A stretch of DNA of 6,402 nucleotides from Betaproteobacteria bacterium UBA7395. GTDB taxonomy: Bacteria > Pseudomonadota > Gammaproteobacteria > Burkholderiales > Rhodocyclaceae. The notes under the pieces are model-generated. The model was not told where the DNA came from. It ran no database searches and saw only the letters and a program-made list of their open reading frames with translations. The translations under genes were made by a program, and so were the position numbers. Positions 1 through 6,402 of this stretch are shown piece after piece. The stretch is from assembly GCA_002470165.1 (NCBI GenBank), contig DKNF01000154.1:1-6402 (forward strand). The letters are read 5' to 3'. Position 1 is the stretch's first letter; each line of letters opens with the position of its first letter.

Positions 1-987
1 CTGCCAGCCGGCAAGCAGCGCCGGCAACTCGACCGGCGTCACCCGGTGCTTGCGCGCCTGGGCCATGACTGCGTCCATCCGCGCTTCGACTTCGGCCAGC
101 CGCGACGGATCGAGATCGGCGCGGTCGGCATAGCGGCGCAACGTCGACACGGCGTCCGCCAACTCGGCCTGAACCGAACCGAGCAGCCCGGCGACCTCGG
201 CCAGTGCCGGATCATAATCGGCCAACCCGGCCAACCGGGTGGCGACGCGGTCGATCTGGCGCTCGCAGGCGGCGTCGTCTTCGGCGAGCACGCCGAGTGC
301 GTACTGGGCGCCCTCGATCAGGCTGGCCGCATGGCCGAGGCGGCGATGCTCGAGGTCGAGTTCGGCCCACTCGTCGGCGGTGAAAGCCAGCGCTGCCAGT
401 TCGCCGACCTGCCATTCCAGTTGTTCGCGCTCGCTCAACAGTGCCGCCGCCCCTTCGCTCGCCGTCCGCCAGGCCTGTTCCGCATCGCGCCAGGACTTCC
501 AGGCGCCGCCGACCTCGCGTACCAATTCGCCCAGACCGGCGTGGCCGTCGAGCAACTGGCGCTGCGCATCGGCGCGTAACAGCGACTGGTGGGCGTGCTG
601 ACCGTGAATATCGACCAGCCACTCGCCGACTTCGCGCAACTGCTGGACGGTCGCCGACGAGCCGTTGATCCAGGCACGCGAGCGGCCGTTGGCGTCGACC
701 ACCCGGCGCAGCAGCAGTTCGTCGCCGGCATCGAGTCCATTTTCGTCGAGCCAGGCAGCGACTTCGGGCAAGGCGGCAACGTCGAAGGTGGCGGCGATCT
801 CGGCCTTGTCGCAGCCCGCACGGACGACGCCGGCGTCGCCGCGCTCGCCAAGCGCCAGGGCCAGGGCGTCGATGAGGATCGATTTGCCGGCGCCGGTCTC
901 CCCGGTCAGCGTGCCGAAACCGGCGGAAAATTCGAGTTCGAGGCGGTCGACGATGACAAAGTCGCGCAGAGTCAGGTGGCGGAGCAT
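1..987 (-). CDS. recN: DNA repair protein RecN, N-terminal 329 residues (cut by left edge)
   Basis: RecN is a cytoplasmic SMC-like ATPase that acts in recombinational repair of double-strand breaks, alongside RecA. Seen: the protein opens with [14 protein letters not shown], typical of the family. A Walker A motif GETGAGKS lies at residues 29-36, followed by an [12 protein letters not shown] helix. The conserved DIHGQHAHQ segment starts at residue 126. From about residue 150 the sequence is rich in Ala, Glu, Arg and Leu, as expected for the coiled-coil arm. It leaves the window just after the RecN-like [14 protein letters not shown] segment. RecN is usually about 550 residues, so roughly 60% is present; the Walker B half lies beyond base 1. 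The ATG at 987 is preceded by AAGGGA at a 5-nt spacing. The gene begins 2 nt after nadK ends, so the two are very probably one operon, as nadK and recN are neighbours in many proteobacteria. No defect is visible. Confidence 0.96.
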   Translation of the reverse strand, partial: MLRHLTLRDFVIVDRLELEFSAGFGTLTGETGAGKSILIDALALALGERGDAGVVRAGCDKAEIAATFDVAALPEVAAWLDENGLDAGDELLLRRVVDANGRSRAWINGSSATVQQLREVGEWLVDIHGQHAHQSLLRADAQRQLLDGHAGLGELVREVGGAWKSWRDAEQAWRTASEGAAALLSEREQLEWQVGELAALAFTADEWAELDLEHRRLGHAASLIEGAQYALGVLAEDDAACERQIDRVATRLAGLADYDPALAEVAGLLGSVQAELADAVSTLRRYADRADLDPSRLAEVEARMDAVMAQARKHRVTPVELPALLAGWQ

Positions 988-989
988 GC

Positions 990-1886
990 TTATCCCTTGG
1001 GCCGCTCGCTCCACTGCAGCTTTTGCCGCAGCATGGCGAAGTAGCTGTAACCCGGTGGATGCAGGAAACAGATGGTGTGTTCGGAACGGCGCAGACGGAC
1101 GCTGTCGCCGGTCTGCAGGTCGAGCGTCAGCTGACCGTCGAAGTGCACCCGCGGGTCGTCGGCGTGAGTGACGCGCAGTTCGATGTCGGCGTTGTCATTG
1201 ACGATCACCGGGCGGTTGGTCAGCGCGTGCGGACACAGCGGCACCAGCGCGATGCCGGTCAGCGTCGGATGCAGGATCGGGCCGCCGGCCGACAGCGAAT
1301 AGGCGGTCGAACCGGTCGGCGTCGACACGATCAGGCCGTCGGAACGCAGGTTGTAGATGAACTCGCCGTCGATGAACAATTCGAATTCGATCATCCGGCC
1401 GATTGCACCCTTGTCGATGACGACATCGTTGAGCGCCATGTTGGTCGCCAACTCCTTGCCGTCGCGGATCACTTCGGCCGCCAGCAGCATGCGGTTCTCG
1501 CGCAGGAAACGGCCGTCGAGCAGGTCGTCCATGCAACTGAGCATGTCCTGGCGGGCGATGTCGGTCATGAAGCCGAGCCGCCCCTGGTTGACCCCGACCA
1601 GCGGCACGCAATAGCGGGCCAACCGGCGCGCCGCGTTGAGCATGGTGCCGTCGCCGCCAAGCACGATGGCCGCGTCGGCATGGGCGCCGATGTCGTTGAA
1701 GCCGCAGGTGACCCAGCGCGACAGGTCGACCAGCTTGCCGATATGTTCGGCGGTCTCGCGCTCGACGAAGACCGAGACGCCGCGCTCGTGCAGGTACTCG
1801 GCCAGACGCCGCAACGATTCGGCGATTTCCGGGCTGTGGTACTTGCCGACGAGGGCGATGGTTCGGGGTTGGCGCAGGCGGTTCAT
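990..1886 (-). CDS. nadK: NAD kinase
   Basis: NadK is a cytoplasmic enzyme that phosphorylates NAD to NADP with ATP. It controls the NADPH pool for biosynthesis and oxidative-stress defence. Seen in the 298-residue product: a start [16 protein letters not shown]; the GGDGTML motif at 77-83 with the catalytic Asp79; the NE/ND motif as Asn153-Asp154; the glycine-rich [20 protein letters not shown] segment at 182-201; and a C-terminal HFDGQ at 248-252. Length and motif order fit the family. The frame is open further upstream, to an ATG at 2018 that would run into hrcA. I prefer the ATG at 1886 because homology begins right after it. An ATG at 1904 (six residues longer) is the main alternative, and neither has a strong Shine-Dalgarno sequence. 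The gene diverges from hrcA and is followed by recN. Asp in place of Glu in the NE motif is, to my knowledge, common in proteobacterial enzymes, so it is not a defect. Confidence 0.97.
   Translation of the reverse strand: MNRLRQPRTIALVGKYHSPEIAESLRRLAEYLHERGVSVFVERETAEHIGKLVDLSRWVTCGFNDIGAHADAAIVLGGDGTMLNAARRLARYCVPLVGVNQGRLGFMTDIARQDMLSCMDDLLDGRFLRENRMLLAAEVIRDGKELATNMALNDVVIDKGAIGRMIEFELFIDGEFIYNLRSDGLIVSTPTGSTAYSLSAGGPILHPTLTGIALVPLCPHALTNRPVIVNDNADIELRVTHADDPRVHFDGQLTLDLQTGDSVRLRRSEHTICFLHPPGYSYFAMLRQKLQWSERPKG
993..998 (-). promoter_or_regulatory. Ribosome-binding site of recN inside the end of nadK
   Basis: Read on the minus strand, AAGGGA forms the last two sense codons (Lys, Gly) of nadK and lies 5 nt before the recN ATG. 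The nadK stop codon sits between this site and the recN start. Ribosomes finishing nadK would therefore be delivered to the recN start, which points to translational coupling. Confidence 0.65.
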
Positions 1887-1952
1887 GGGTGCGAATTCTT
1901 GCATAAAAAACGGCTTGCCGTGCCGCCGCCGCTTTTGGGTAGAATCCACGCC
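1887..1952. promoter_or_regulatory. Divergent nadK / hrcA intergenic region
   Basis: These 66 bp must hold the promoters of both nadK (leftward) and hrcA (rightward), unless transcription enters from inside a gene. It contains an A6 run (1905-1910) next to the imperfect palindrome ACGGC-TT-GCCGT (1910-1921), and a TAGAAT box close to hrcA. I see no CIRCE inverted repeat (TTAGCACTC-N9-GAGTGCTAA), so HrcA autoregulation of this site is not supported. No convincing -35/-10 pair was found for nadK. Confidence 0.5.
1915..1945 (+). promoter_or_regulatory. Putative sigma-70 promoter of hrcA
   Basis: TTGCCG (1915-1920, 4 of 6 matches to TTGACA) and TAGAAT (1940-1945, 5 of 6 matches to TATAAT) are separated by 19 bp, slightly long for sigma-70. 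The -10-like box ends 7 nt before the hrcA ATG, so transcription would be expected to start at or next to that ATG. Identified by eye only. Confidence 0.4.
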
Positions 1953-2981
1953 ATGCTTGATGATCGCTCGCGCACCCTGCTCAAGGCCCTGGTCGAACAC
2001 TACATTGCCGACGGGCAACCGGTCGGCTCACGCGCCTTGTCGAAATTTTCCGGCCTCGACCTGTCGCCGGCGACGATCCGCAACGTCATGGCCGACCTCG
2101 AGGAGGCCGGCTTCGTCGCCAGCCCGCACACCTCGGCCGGACGGGTGCCGACAGCGCGCGGTTACCGCCTGTTCGTCGACAGCCTGCTCACCGTGCAGCC
2201 GCTCGAAGCCCGCCAGATGGGCGCGATGGAAGAAGCCCTGCACGGCCTGCCGGCCAACCAGGTGATCGCCAACGCCTCGCAGTTGCTGTCCAACCTGACC
2301 CACTTCGCCGGTGTCGTCATCGCTCCGCGTCGTGCCGCCAACCGCATCCGCCAGATCGAATTCCTCAGCCTGTCCGAAAAGCGCATCCTGCTGATCATCG
2401 TCACCACCGACGGCGATGTCCAGAACCGCATCCTGACCAGTGACAAGTCTTACAGCCCGTCGGAACTGGTCGCCGCGGCGAATTACCTGAACCAGAACTT
2501 CGCTGGCCTCGATTTCGAGCAGATCCGCCAGCGCCTGGCGCACGAAATCCAGCAACTGCGCGAGGACATCAAGCCGCTGATGTCGCTGGCGCTCGAGGCC
2601 GGCGATGCGGCCCTGGCCGAAAATGCCCAACCCTACGTGATCAGCGGCGAAAAGAACCTGCTCGACGTCGAGGAACTGTCGTCGAACATGAAACGCCTGC
2701 GCCAGTTGTTCGACCTCTTCGAACAACGCTCCAGCCTGATGCGCCTGCTCGATATCTCCAACCGCGCCGAAGGCGTGCGCATCTTCATCGGCGGCGAATC
2801 CGGCATCGCCACGCTCGACGAATGCAGCGTCATCGCCGCCCCCTACAGCGTGGACGGCCAGGTGGTCGGCTCGGTCGGCGTCATCGGCCCGACCCGGATG
2901 GCCTACGAGCGTGTCATCCCCATCGTCGACATCACCGCCCGCCTGCTCACCTCCGCCCTTTCCGGCAAGAACGACAACTGA
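1953..2981 (+). CDS. hrcA: Heat-inducible transcription repressor HrcA
   Basis: HrcA is a dimeric cytoplasmic repressor that binds CIRCE operators upstream of chaperone operons such as groESL or dnaK. It depends on GroEL for activity, which links chaperone supply to chaperone gene expression. The 342-residue product has the usual family length. Seen: an N-terminal winged-helix domain at residues 1-75, with the recognition region [17 protein letters not shown] (38-54) followed by [18 protein letters not shown] (59-76). A GAF-like domain follows and runs from about 100 to 320, containing IFIGGES near residue 270 and the conserved [14 protein letters not shown] near the C-terminus. The ATG at 1953 is chosen because the family-like sequence begins exactly there, although the frame stays open far upstream. 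There is no clear Shine-Dalgarno sequence. The stop codon overlaps the hemH start. Target CIRCE sites must lie elsewhere in the genome; none was seen here. Confidence 0.97.
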   Translation: MLDDRSRTLLKALVEHYIADGQPVGSRALSKFSGLDLSPATIRNVMADLEEAGFVASPHTSAGRVPTARGYRLFVDSLLTVQPLEARQMGAMEEALHGLPANQVIANASQLLSNLTHFAGVVIAPRRAANRIRQIEFLSLSEKRILLIIVTTDGDVQNRILTSDKSYSPSELVAAANYLNQNFAGLDFEQIRQRLAHEIQQLREDIKPLMSLALEAGDAALAENAQPYVISGEKNLLDVEELSSNMKRLRQLFDLFEQRSSLMRLLDISNRAEGVRIFIGGESGIATLDECSVIAAPYSVDGQVVGSVGVIGPTRMAYERVIPIVDITARLLTSALSGKNDN

Positions 2982-4084
2982 TGCCCCGCTTCCAGCCCGA
3001 ACCGCCGTACCGCCACGGCACGCCCGCCGGCACCGCCGTCATCCTGGTCAACCTCGGCACGCCCGAGGCGCCGACCGCGCCGGCGCTGCGCCGCTATCTC
3101 AAGCAGTTCCTCTCCGACCCGCGTGTCGTCGAAATCCCCAAGGCGCTGTGGTGGCTGATCCTGAACGGCATCATCCTCAATATCCTGCCCAAGAAATCCG
3201 CCGCCAAGTACGCCTCCGTGTGGACCGACGAAGGTTCGCCGCTGCGCGTACATACCGAACGCCAGGCCAAGCTGCTCAAGGGACTGCTCGGCGAGCGCGG
3301 CCACCGGGTCGAGGTCACCTGGGCGATGCGTTACGGCCAGCCCTCGGTCGGCGCCGTACTCGACCGCCTCAAAGCCGCCGGCCACCGGCGCATCCTGATC
3401 GTGCCGATGTACCCGCAGTACGCCGCCAGCACCACCGCCACCGTCGTCGACGAAGCCGCTCGCTGGCTGCTGCAGACGCGCAACCAACCGGAGATGCGTT
3501 TCCTGCGCAACTACCACGACGACGCCGGCTACCTGGCGGCACTCGAAGCCAGCGTCCGTCGCCACTGGCAGCAGGTCGGTCCACTGGCCGACGGCGACCG
3601 GCTGCTCATGAGCTTCCACGGCCTGCCGAGACGCAGCCTCGACCTTGGCGACCCCTACTTCTGCGAATGCCACAAGACCGGCCGACTGCTCGCCGAACGG
3701 CTTGGCCTGCGCGACGACCAGTACCAGATCTGCTTCCAGTCCCGCTTCGGCAAGGCCGAATGGCTGCAGCCCTACACCGCGCCAACCCTGCACGCCTGGG
3801 GTCAGGCCGGCGTCCGTCGGGTTGACGTGATCTGTCCCGGCTTCTCCGCCGACTGTCTGGAGACGCTCGAAGAAATCGCCCAGGAAGGCCGCGACGATTT
3901 CCTTGCTGCCGGCGGCAAGGAATACCACTACATTCCGGCACTCAACGAGGCCCCGGACTGGATTGCCGCGCTCGGCGACCTCGTCGAGCGCCACCTTGGC
4001 GGCTGGGAGACGAAGGCAGAAGACAATCCGCAAGCGCTCGCCAGAAGCCTGGACGAAGCCAGAAAATTCGGGGCCGCAACTTAA
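2981..4084 (+). CDS. hemH: Ferrochelatase
   Basis: HemH inserts ferrous iron into protoporphyrin IX, the last step of protohaem synthesis, in the cytoplasm or at the inner membrane surface. The 367-residue product is longer than the roughly 320-residue E. coli enzyme but normal, as far as I recall, for betaproteobacteria. Seen: [13 protein letters not shown] near the N-terminus (19-31); [15 protein letters not shown] (39-53), typical of the family; the [12 protein letters not shown] segment (141-152); the signature [13 protein letters not shown] (208-220) with the metal-binding His213; and [15 protein letters not shown] (285-299) with the acidic active-site residue at Glu294. Six cysteines or fewer are scattered and show no obvious iron-sulphur cluster motif. 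The start ATG shares one base with the hrcA stop (TGATG), and no strong ribosome-binding site precedes it. The two genes are therefore probably cotranscribed and translationally coupled. The last 25 residues are polar and extend past the conserved core. Confidence 0.97.
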   Translation: MPRFQPEPPYRHGTPAGTAVILVNLGTPEAPTAPALRRYLKQFLSDPRVVEIPKALWWLILNGIILNILPKKSAAKYASVWTDEGSPLRVHTERQAKLLKGLLGERGHRVEVTWAMRYGQPSVGAVLDRLKAAGHRRILIVPMYPQYAASTTATVVDEAARWLLQTRNQPEMRFLRNYHDDAGYLAALEASVRRHWQQVGPLADGDRLLMSFHGLPRRSLDLGDPYFCECHKTGRLLAERLGLRDDQYQICFQSRFGKAEWLQPYTAPTLHAWGQAGVRRVDVICPGFSADCLETLEEIAQEGRDDFLAAGGKEYHYIPALNEAPDWIAALGDLVERHLGGWETKAEDNPQALARSLDEARKFGAAT

Positions 4085-4108
4085 TTTCCCGCCGCGCCTG
4101 CCGTTAAC

Positions 4109-4126
4109 AATGTGTCTGATCACATT
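4109..4126. repeat. Perfect 6-bp inverted repeat, possible operator
   Basis: AATGTG (4109-4114) and CACATT (4121-4126) are exact reverse complements separated by 6 nt. The element lies between hemH and the calcium-loop gene and ends 3 nt before the Shine-Dalgarno sequence of that gene. It resembles a CRP-family half-site pair, but the TGTG and CACA cores are 2 bp closer than in a canonical CRP site. It could be an operator for another regulator or a small RNA hairpin next to the ribosome-binding site. There is no T run, so it is not a typical intrinsic terminator. Confidence 0.4.
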
Positions 4127-4129
4127 GCC

Positions 4130-4135
4130 GGGAGG
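4130..4135 (+). promoter_or_regulatory. Strong ribosome-binding site of the calcium-loop gene
   Basis: GGGAGG lies 5 nt before the ATG at 4141. It is the best Shine-Dalgarno match in the window and fixes the start of the downstream gene. Confidence 0.75.
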
Positions 4136-4140
4136 CCAAC

Positions 4141-5208
4141 ATGAAAATCGCCAGTGCCGAACTGCAATTGGCCTCATCGCACAGCAGCATGCAGCGTCAC
4201 GAGGTCAGCGAGTCGCTGCGTGCCTGGGTTGGCCCCCAGCGCCCCGATTTCGAAGGCCGGGGCGCGGCGGGTGATGCACCTGCCCGCCCCCTGGTGGTGA
4301 TTTCCGAGGCCGGCAAGGCGGCAGCGGCGGCGTCAGCGGCCGACAGTATCGACAAGGAAATCGAGGACCGCATCGACGAAGATCCGCGCATGCTGCTGAT
4401 GCGCCTGATGCTCGAGGCACTGACCGGCAAGTCGACCCGCATCTTCGACGCGCGCGAACTCGCGGATCGTTCCCGTCCGGTCGATGTTCCGGCCCCGCCG
4501 GGCAACGCCGGCGGCCAGAATGCGAACGCCCCGGCCGGTTTCGGCATCGAATACGACTATCACGAATCCTATACCGAGGTTGAAGCCACCAGCTTCACCG
4601 CCAGCGGCACCGTCAAGACCGCCGACGGCAAGGAAATCCGCTTTGACATCACCCTGATGATGTCGCGCGCCTATCACGAGGAAAGTTCAATCAGCCTGCG
4701 ACTGGGTGATGCGGCGCGCAAGGTCGACCCCCTAGTTCTCAACTTCTCGGGCAACGCCGCCAGCCTGCTGGATCAACGCTTCTCCTTCGACCTCGACAGC
4801 GATGGCAAGGAGGAGCAGATTTCCCGCCTGGCCAGTGGCAGCGCCTACCTGGTCTTCGATCGCAATGGCGACGGCAAGATCAACAACGGCAATGAAATGT
4901 TTGGCCCGAATTCCGGTGACGGCTTTGCCGAACTGGCGCAACTCGACGACGACGGTAACGGCTGGATCGACGAGAACGACAAGGCTTGGCAGAAGCTTAG
5001 CCTGTGGCAACCCGATGAAAATGGTTCGGGCGAGTTGAAATCCTTGAGCGAAAGCGGCGTTGGCGCGATCGCGCTGGCGCGCGTGGCGACGCCATTTGAC
5101 CTCAAGGGAAACACGAATACGCTTTTTGGACAAATTCGCACTTCAGGAATTTTTTTGCATGAGAATGGCGCTGCTGGCACAATCCAACAAATAGACTTGG
5201 CCGTCTGA
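4141..5208 (+). CDS. Uncharacterised acidic protein with EF-hand-like calcium loops
   Basis: A 355-residue protein of unknown function. Seen: no N-terminal signal peptide or membrane segment; an Ala-rich stretch at 58-68; a charged helix and Leu/Met-rich segment (70-95); a Pro/Gly/Asn-rich linker (112-134); then a probable beta-rich region (135-200). The C-terminal half holds Asp/Asn/Gly loops of calcium-binding type: DLDSDG at 217-222, DRNGDGKINNGNE at 240-252, DDDGNGWIDEND at 269-280 (acidic or Asn residues at loop positions 1, 3, 5 and 12, as in an EF-hand), and a weaker DENGSGEL at 292-299. The protein ends in QQIDLAV. From memory, proteins with the same FDLDSDG...DRNGDGKI...DDDGNGWID pattern are widespread as hypothetical proteins in gammaproteobacteria such as Vibrio and Shewanella. 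Calcium binding is an inference from the loops; the cellular location is unknown. The gene follows hemH by 56 bp and precedes a chemoreceptor by 39 bp, on the same strand. The last 100 bp are richer in A and T than the surroundings. Confidence 0.85.
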   Translation: MKIASAELQLASSHSSMQRHEVSESLRAWVGPQRPDFEGRGAAGDAPARPLVVISEAGKAAAAASAADSIDKEIEDRIDEDPRMLLMRLMLEALTGKSTRIFDARELADRSRPVDVPAPPGNAGGQNANAPAGFGIEYDYHESYTEVEATSFTASGTVKTADGKEIRFDITLMMSRAYHEESSISLRLGDAARKVDPLVLNFSGNAASLLDQRFSFDLDSDGKEEQISRLASGSAYLVFDRNGDGKINNGNEMFGPNSGDGFAELAQLDDDGNGWIDENDKAWQKLSLWQPDENGSGELKSLSESGVGAIALARVATPFDLKGNTNTLFGQIRTSGIFLHENGAAGTIQQIDLAV

Positions 5209-5247
5209 GACAAACTGACCAAGTCGTCACAACAAGGGTTGATAAAA
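5209..5247 (+). promoter_or_regulatory. Leader between calcium-loop gene and chemoreceptor, with ribosome-binding site
   Basis: A short AT-richer gap. AAGGG (5234-5238) lies 9 nt before the ATG at 5248 and is the likely ribosome-binding site. An in-frame TTG at 5239 is a possible but less likely start. No terminator hairpin follows the upstream gene, so readthrough into the chemoreceptor is possible. No sigma-28 (flagellar) promoter was recognised. Confidence 0.45.
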
Positions 5248-6402
5248 ATGCCGCGCTTTGCCGACTTGAAAATCTGGGTTCGCCTGACTGCTGCCATCTG
5301 GGTTGTCCTCGCACTGATCTGGGCCGGAGCCATCGTCTGGATGACCAACGTCAATCGCGATACCGCGATCAACCAGGCCAAGGATTTCTCGCAGAGCATT
5401 CACGAAATGACCATGGCCGGCCTCACCGGCATGATGATCACCGGCACCGTCGATCAGCGCGAGGTCTTCCTCGACCAGATCAAGCAGCTGTCGATCATCA
5501 AGGACCTGCACGTTGCCCGCAGCGAAGCCGTGATCAAGCTGTACGGTCCGGACACCAAGAGCAACCGCGAACTCGACGCGCAGGAGCAGAAGGTGATGCG
5601 CGAAGGCAAGCCTTACATCGCCGTCGAACACGAGGGCGGCAGTTCCTTCCTGCGCGTGATCAACCCGACCAACGCCTCGTCCAACTACCTCGGCAAGGAC
5701 TGCATCGTTTGCCACCAGGCTCCGGAAGGCACCGTTCTCGGTCTGGTCAGCATGAAGGTCTCGCTCGACTCGGTTGAGGCCGAAGTCGCCAGCTTCCGCC
5801 TGAAGATTGCCGGCGCCGCCCTCGGCGCCCTCGGCGCACTGCTGCTGATCATCTACTTCCTGACCCACCATTTCGTCACCGTACCGCTCGACCACCTGCG
5901 CAGCGGCCTGCGCGACATCGCCCGCGGCGAAGGCGACCTGACCCGTCGCCTGCCGGTCAAGGGACGGGACGAGGTCGGTCAGTCGGCCCAGGTATTCAAC
6001 GAAATGATGGGCAACTTCCAGCAACTGGTCAGCCAGGTCCGCGATGCCGCCGCCCAGGTTTCGGCCCGGGTTGCCGCGCTGTCCGACAGTGCCGACCGGG
6101 TTTCCCAGAGTTCGCACCTGCAGAACGAGAAGTCCAACGATGCAGCGACTGCGGTCGAACAACTGGTCTCCAGCATCTCGTCGATCGCCCAGAGCGCCGA
6201 ACATGTTCAGCACCAATCGCAGGAAAGCCTGGCCCGGGCCAACGAAGGCAGCCGCAACCTGCAGACCCTGCTCGGCGAAATGAATGTCGTCGAAAGCGCC
6301 GTCAAGGAAATGGCCGACTCGGTGAACAACTTCGTGCGCAACACCGAATCGATCACGATGATGACCCGCGAGGTCAAGGACATCGCCGAGCAGACCAACC
6401 TG
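5248..6402 (+). CDS. Methyl-accepting chemotaxis protein with periplasmic c-type haem sensor domain (cut by right edge)
   Basis: An inner-membrane chemoreceptor that should relay a periplasmic signal to CheW and CheA to control swimming. The first 385 residues are present. Seen: a short cytoplasmic start (MPRFADLKIWVRL), membrane helix 1 at about 13-32, a periplasmic domain at about 33-185, membrane helix 2 at about 186-206, a HAMP domain at about 207-261 (Pro213, GRDEVGQ at 239-245), then the beginning of the coiled-coil signalling domain. The sequence breaks off in IAEQTNL, just before the highly conserved hairpin tip. The periplasmic domain contains CIVCH at 152-156, the covalent attachment site of a single c-type haem. 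It also has a conserved-looking helix IHEMTMAGLTGMM (51-63), whose His52, Met54 or Met56 might face the haem. Comparable haem-c chemoreceptors are known: DcrA of Desulfovibrio and the periplasmic sensors GSU0582 and GSU0935 of Geobacter. A redox, oxygen or gas-ligand role is inferred. Haem attachment would need a cytochrome c maturation system encoded elsewhere. Confidence 0.95.
   Translation, partial: MPRFADLKIWVRLTAAIWVVLALIWAGAIVWMTNVNRDTAINQAKDFSQSIHEMTMAGLTGMMITGTVDQREVFLDQIKQLSIIKDLHVARSEAVIKLYGPDTKSNRELDAQEQKVMREGKPYIAVEHEGGSSFLRVINPTNASSNYLGKDCIVCHQAPEGTVLGLVSMKVSLDSVEAEVASFRLKIAGAALGALGALLLIIYFLTHHFVTVPLDHLRSGLRDIARGEGDLTRRLPVKGRDEVGQSAQVFNEMMGNFQQLVSQVRDAAAQVSARVAALSDSADRVSQSSHLQNEKSNDAATAVEQLVSSISSIAQSAEHVQHQSQESLARANEGSRNLQTLLGEMNVVESAVKEMADSVNNFVRNTESITMMTREVKDIAEQTNL

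Noticed and set aside
46..1044. Plus-strand open frames of 177 and 151 codons opposite recN
   Set aside because: Shadows of the recN reading frame, which is continuous from 987 to the left edge and carries the RecN motifs.
1023..1952. Open frame continuous with hrcA running 930 bp upstream, antisense to nadK
   Set aside because: The sequence before the ATG at 1953 is a high-GC shadow of the nadK codons, with no family resemblance, and HrcA homology starts exactly at 1953.
1887..1952. CIRCE operator or sigma-32 promoter controlling hrcA
   Set aside because: No GCACTC/GAGTGC inverted repeat and no CCCCAT-type -10 at the correct spacing could be found.
4109..4126. CRP binding site
   Set aside because: The canonical TGTGA-N6-TCACA needs a 6-nt core. 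Here the corresponding half-sites are only 4 nt apart, so the element is kept only as an unassigned inverted repeat.
2903..4177. Minus-strand open frame of 424 codons opposite hemH
   Set aside because: Antisense shadow of a clear ferrochelatase gene; no ribosome-binding site and no recognisable domain.
5155..5183. Sigma-70 promoter for the chemoreceptor (TTGCAT, 17 bp, CACAAT)
   Set aside because: The spacing is right, but the matches are only 3 of 6 and 4 of 6, which is expected by chance in this AT-richer patch.
5174..5190. Sigma-54 promoter upstream of the chemoreceptor
   Set aside because: TGGCAC is present, but no TTGC-type -12 element follows at the required spacing.
5159..5194. Short open frame ATGAGAATGGCG... 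near the end of the calcium-loop gene
   Set aside because: Only 11 codons, overlapping a better-supported frame, with no ribosome-binding site.
5227..6216. Minus-strand open frame of 329 codons opposite the chemoreceptor
   Set aside because: Antisense shadow caused by GC-rich third positions; the plus strand has an unmistakable chemoreceptor sequence.

Overview
The window looks like chromosomal DNA of a high-GC betaproteobacterium, most likely of the Rhodocyclales type (Dechloromonas, Azospira or Zoogloea relatives). This rests on the recN-nadK-hrcA-hemH order, the protein sequences and the codon use. The genus is an inference from remembered family resemblance and was not searched. All five complete or partial genes found by reading both strands are intact in frame, and about 97% of the window is coding.

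Layout. Bases 1-1886 are on the minus strand. nadK (NAD kinase) is followed after 2 nt by recN (SMC-like DNA repair ATPase), whose C-terminal part runs off the left edge. A 66-bp divergent gap (1887-1952) separates nadK from hrcA. On the plus strand hrcA (heat-shock repressor) overlaps hemH (ferrochelatase) in a TGATG junction. A 56-bp gap holding a perfect inverted repeat and a strong ribosome-binding site leads to an uncharacterised acidic protein of 355 residues with EF-hand-like calcium loops. After another 39 bp comes a methyl-accepting chemotaxis protein that runs off the right edge.

The left two thirds is ordinary housekeeping: NADP supply and recombinational repair on one strand, chaperone control and the last step of haem synthesis on the other. 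The right third is accessory and more interesting. The chemoreceptor carries a CxxCH motif for covalent haem attachment in its periplasmic sensor domain, so it is probably a redox, oxygen or other gas-ligand receptor for energy taxis. The calcium-loop protein just upstream has no signal peptide and no known function. Its acidic-hydrophobic C-terminus could be compatible with type I secretion, which is only a hypothesis.

No tRNA, rRNA, CRISPR array, insertion sequence or phage feature was seen. No CIRCE operator or LexA box was recognised by eye.
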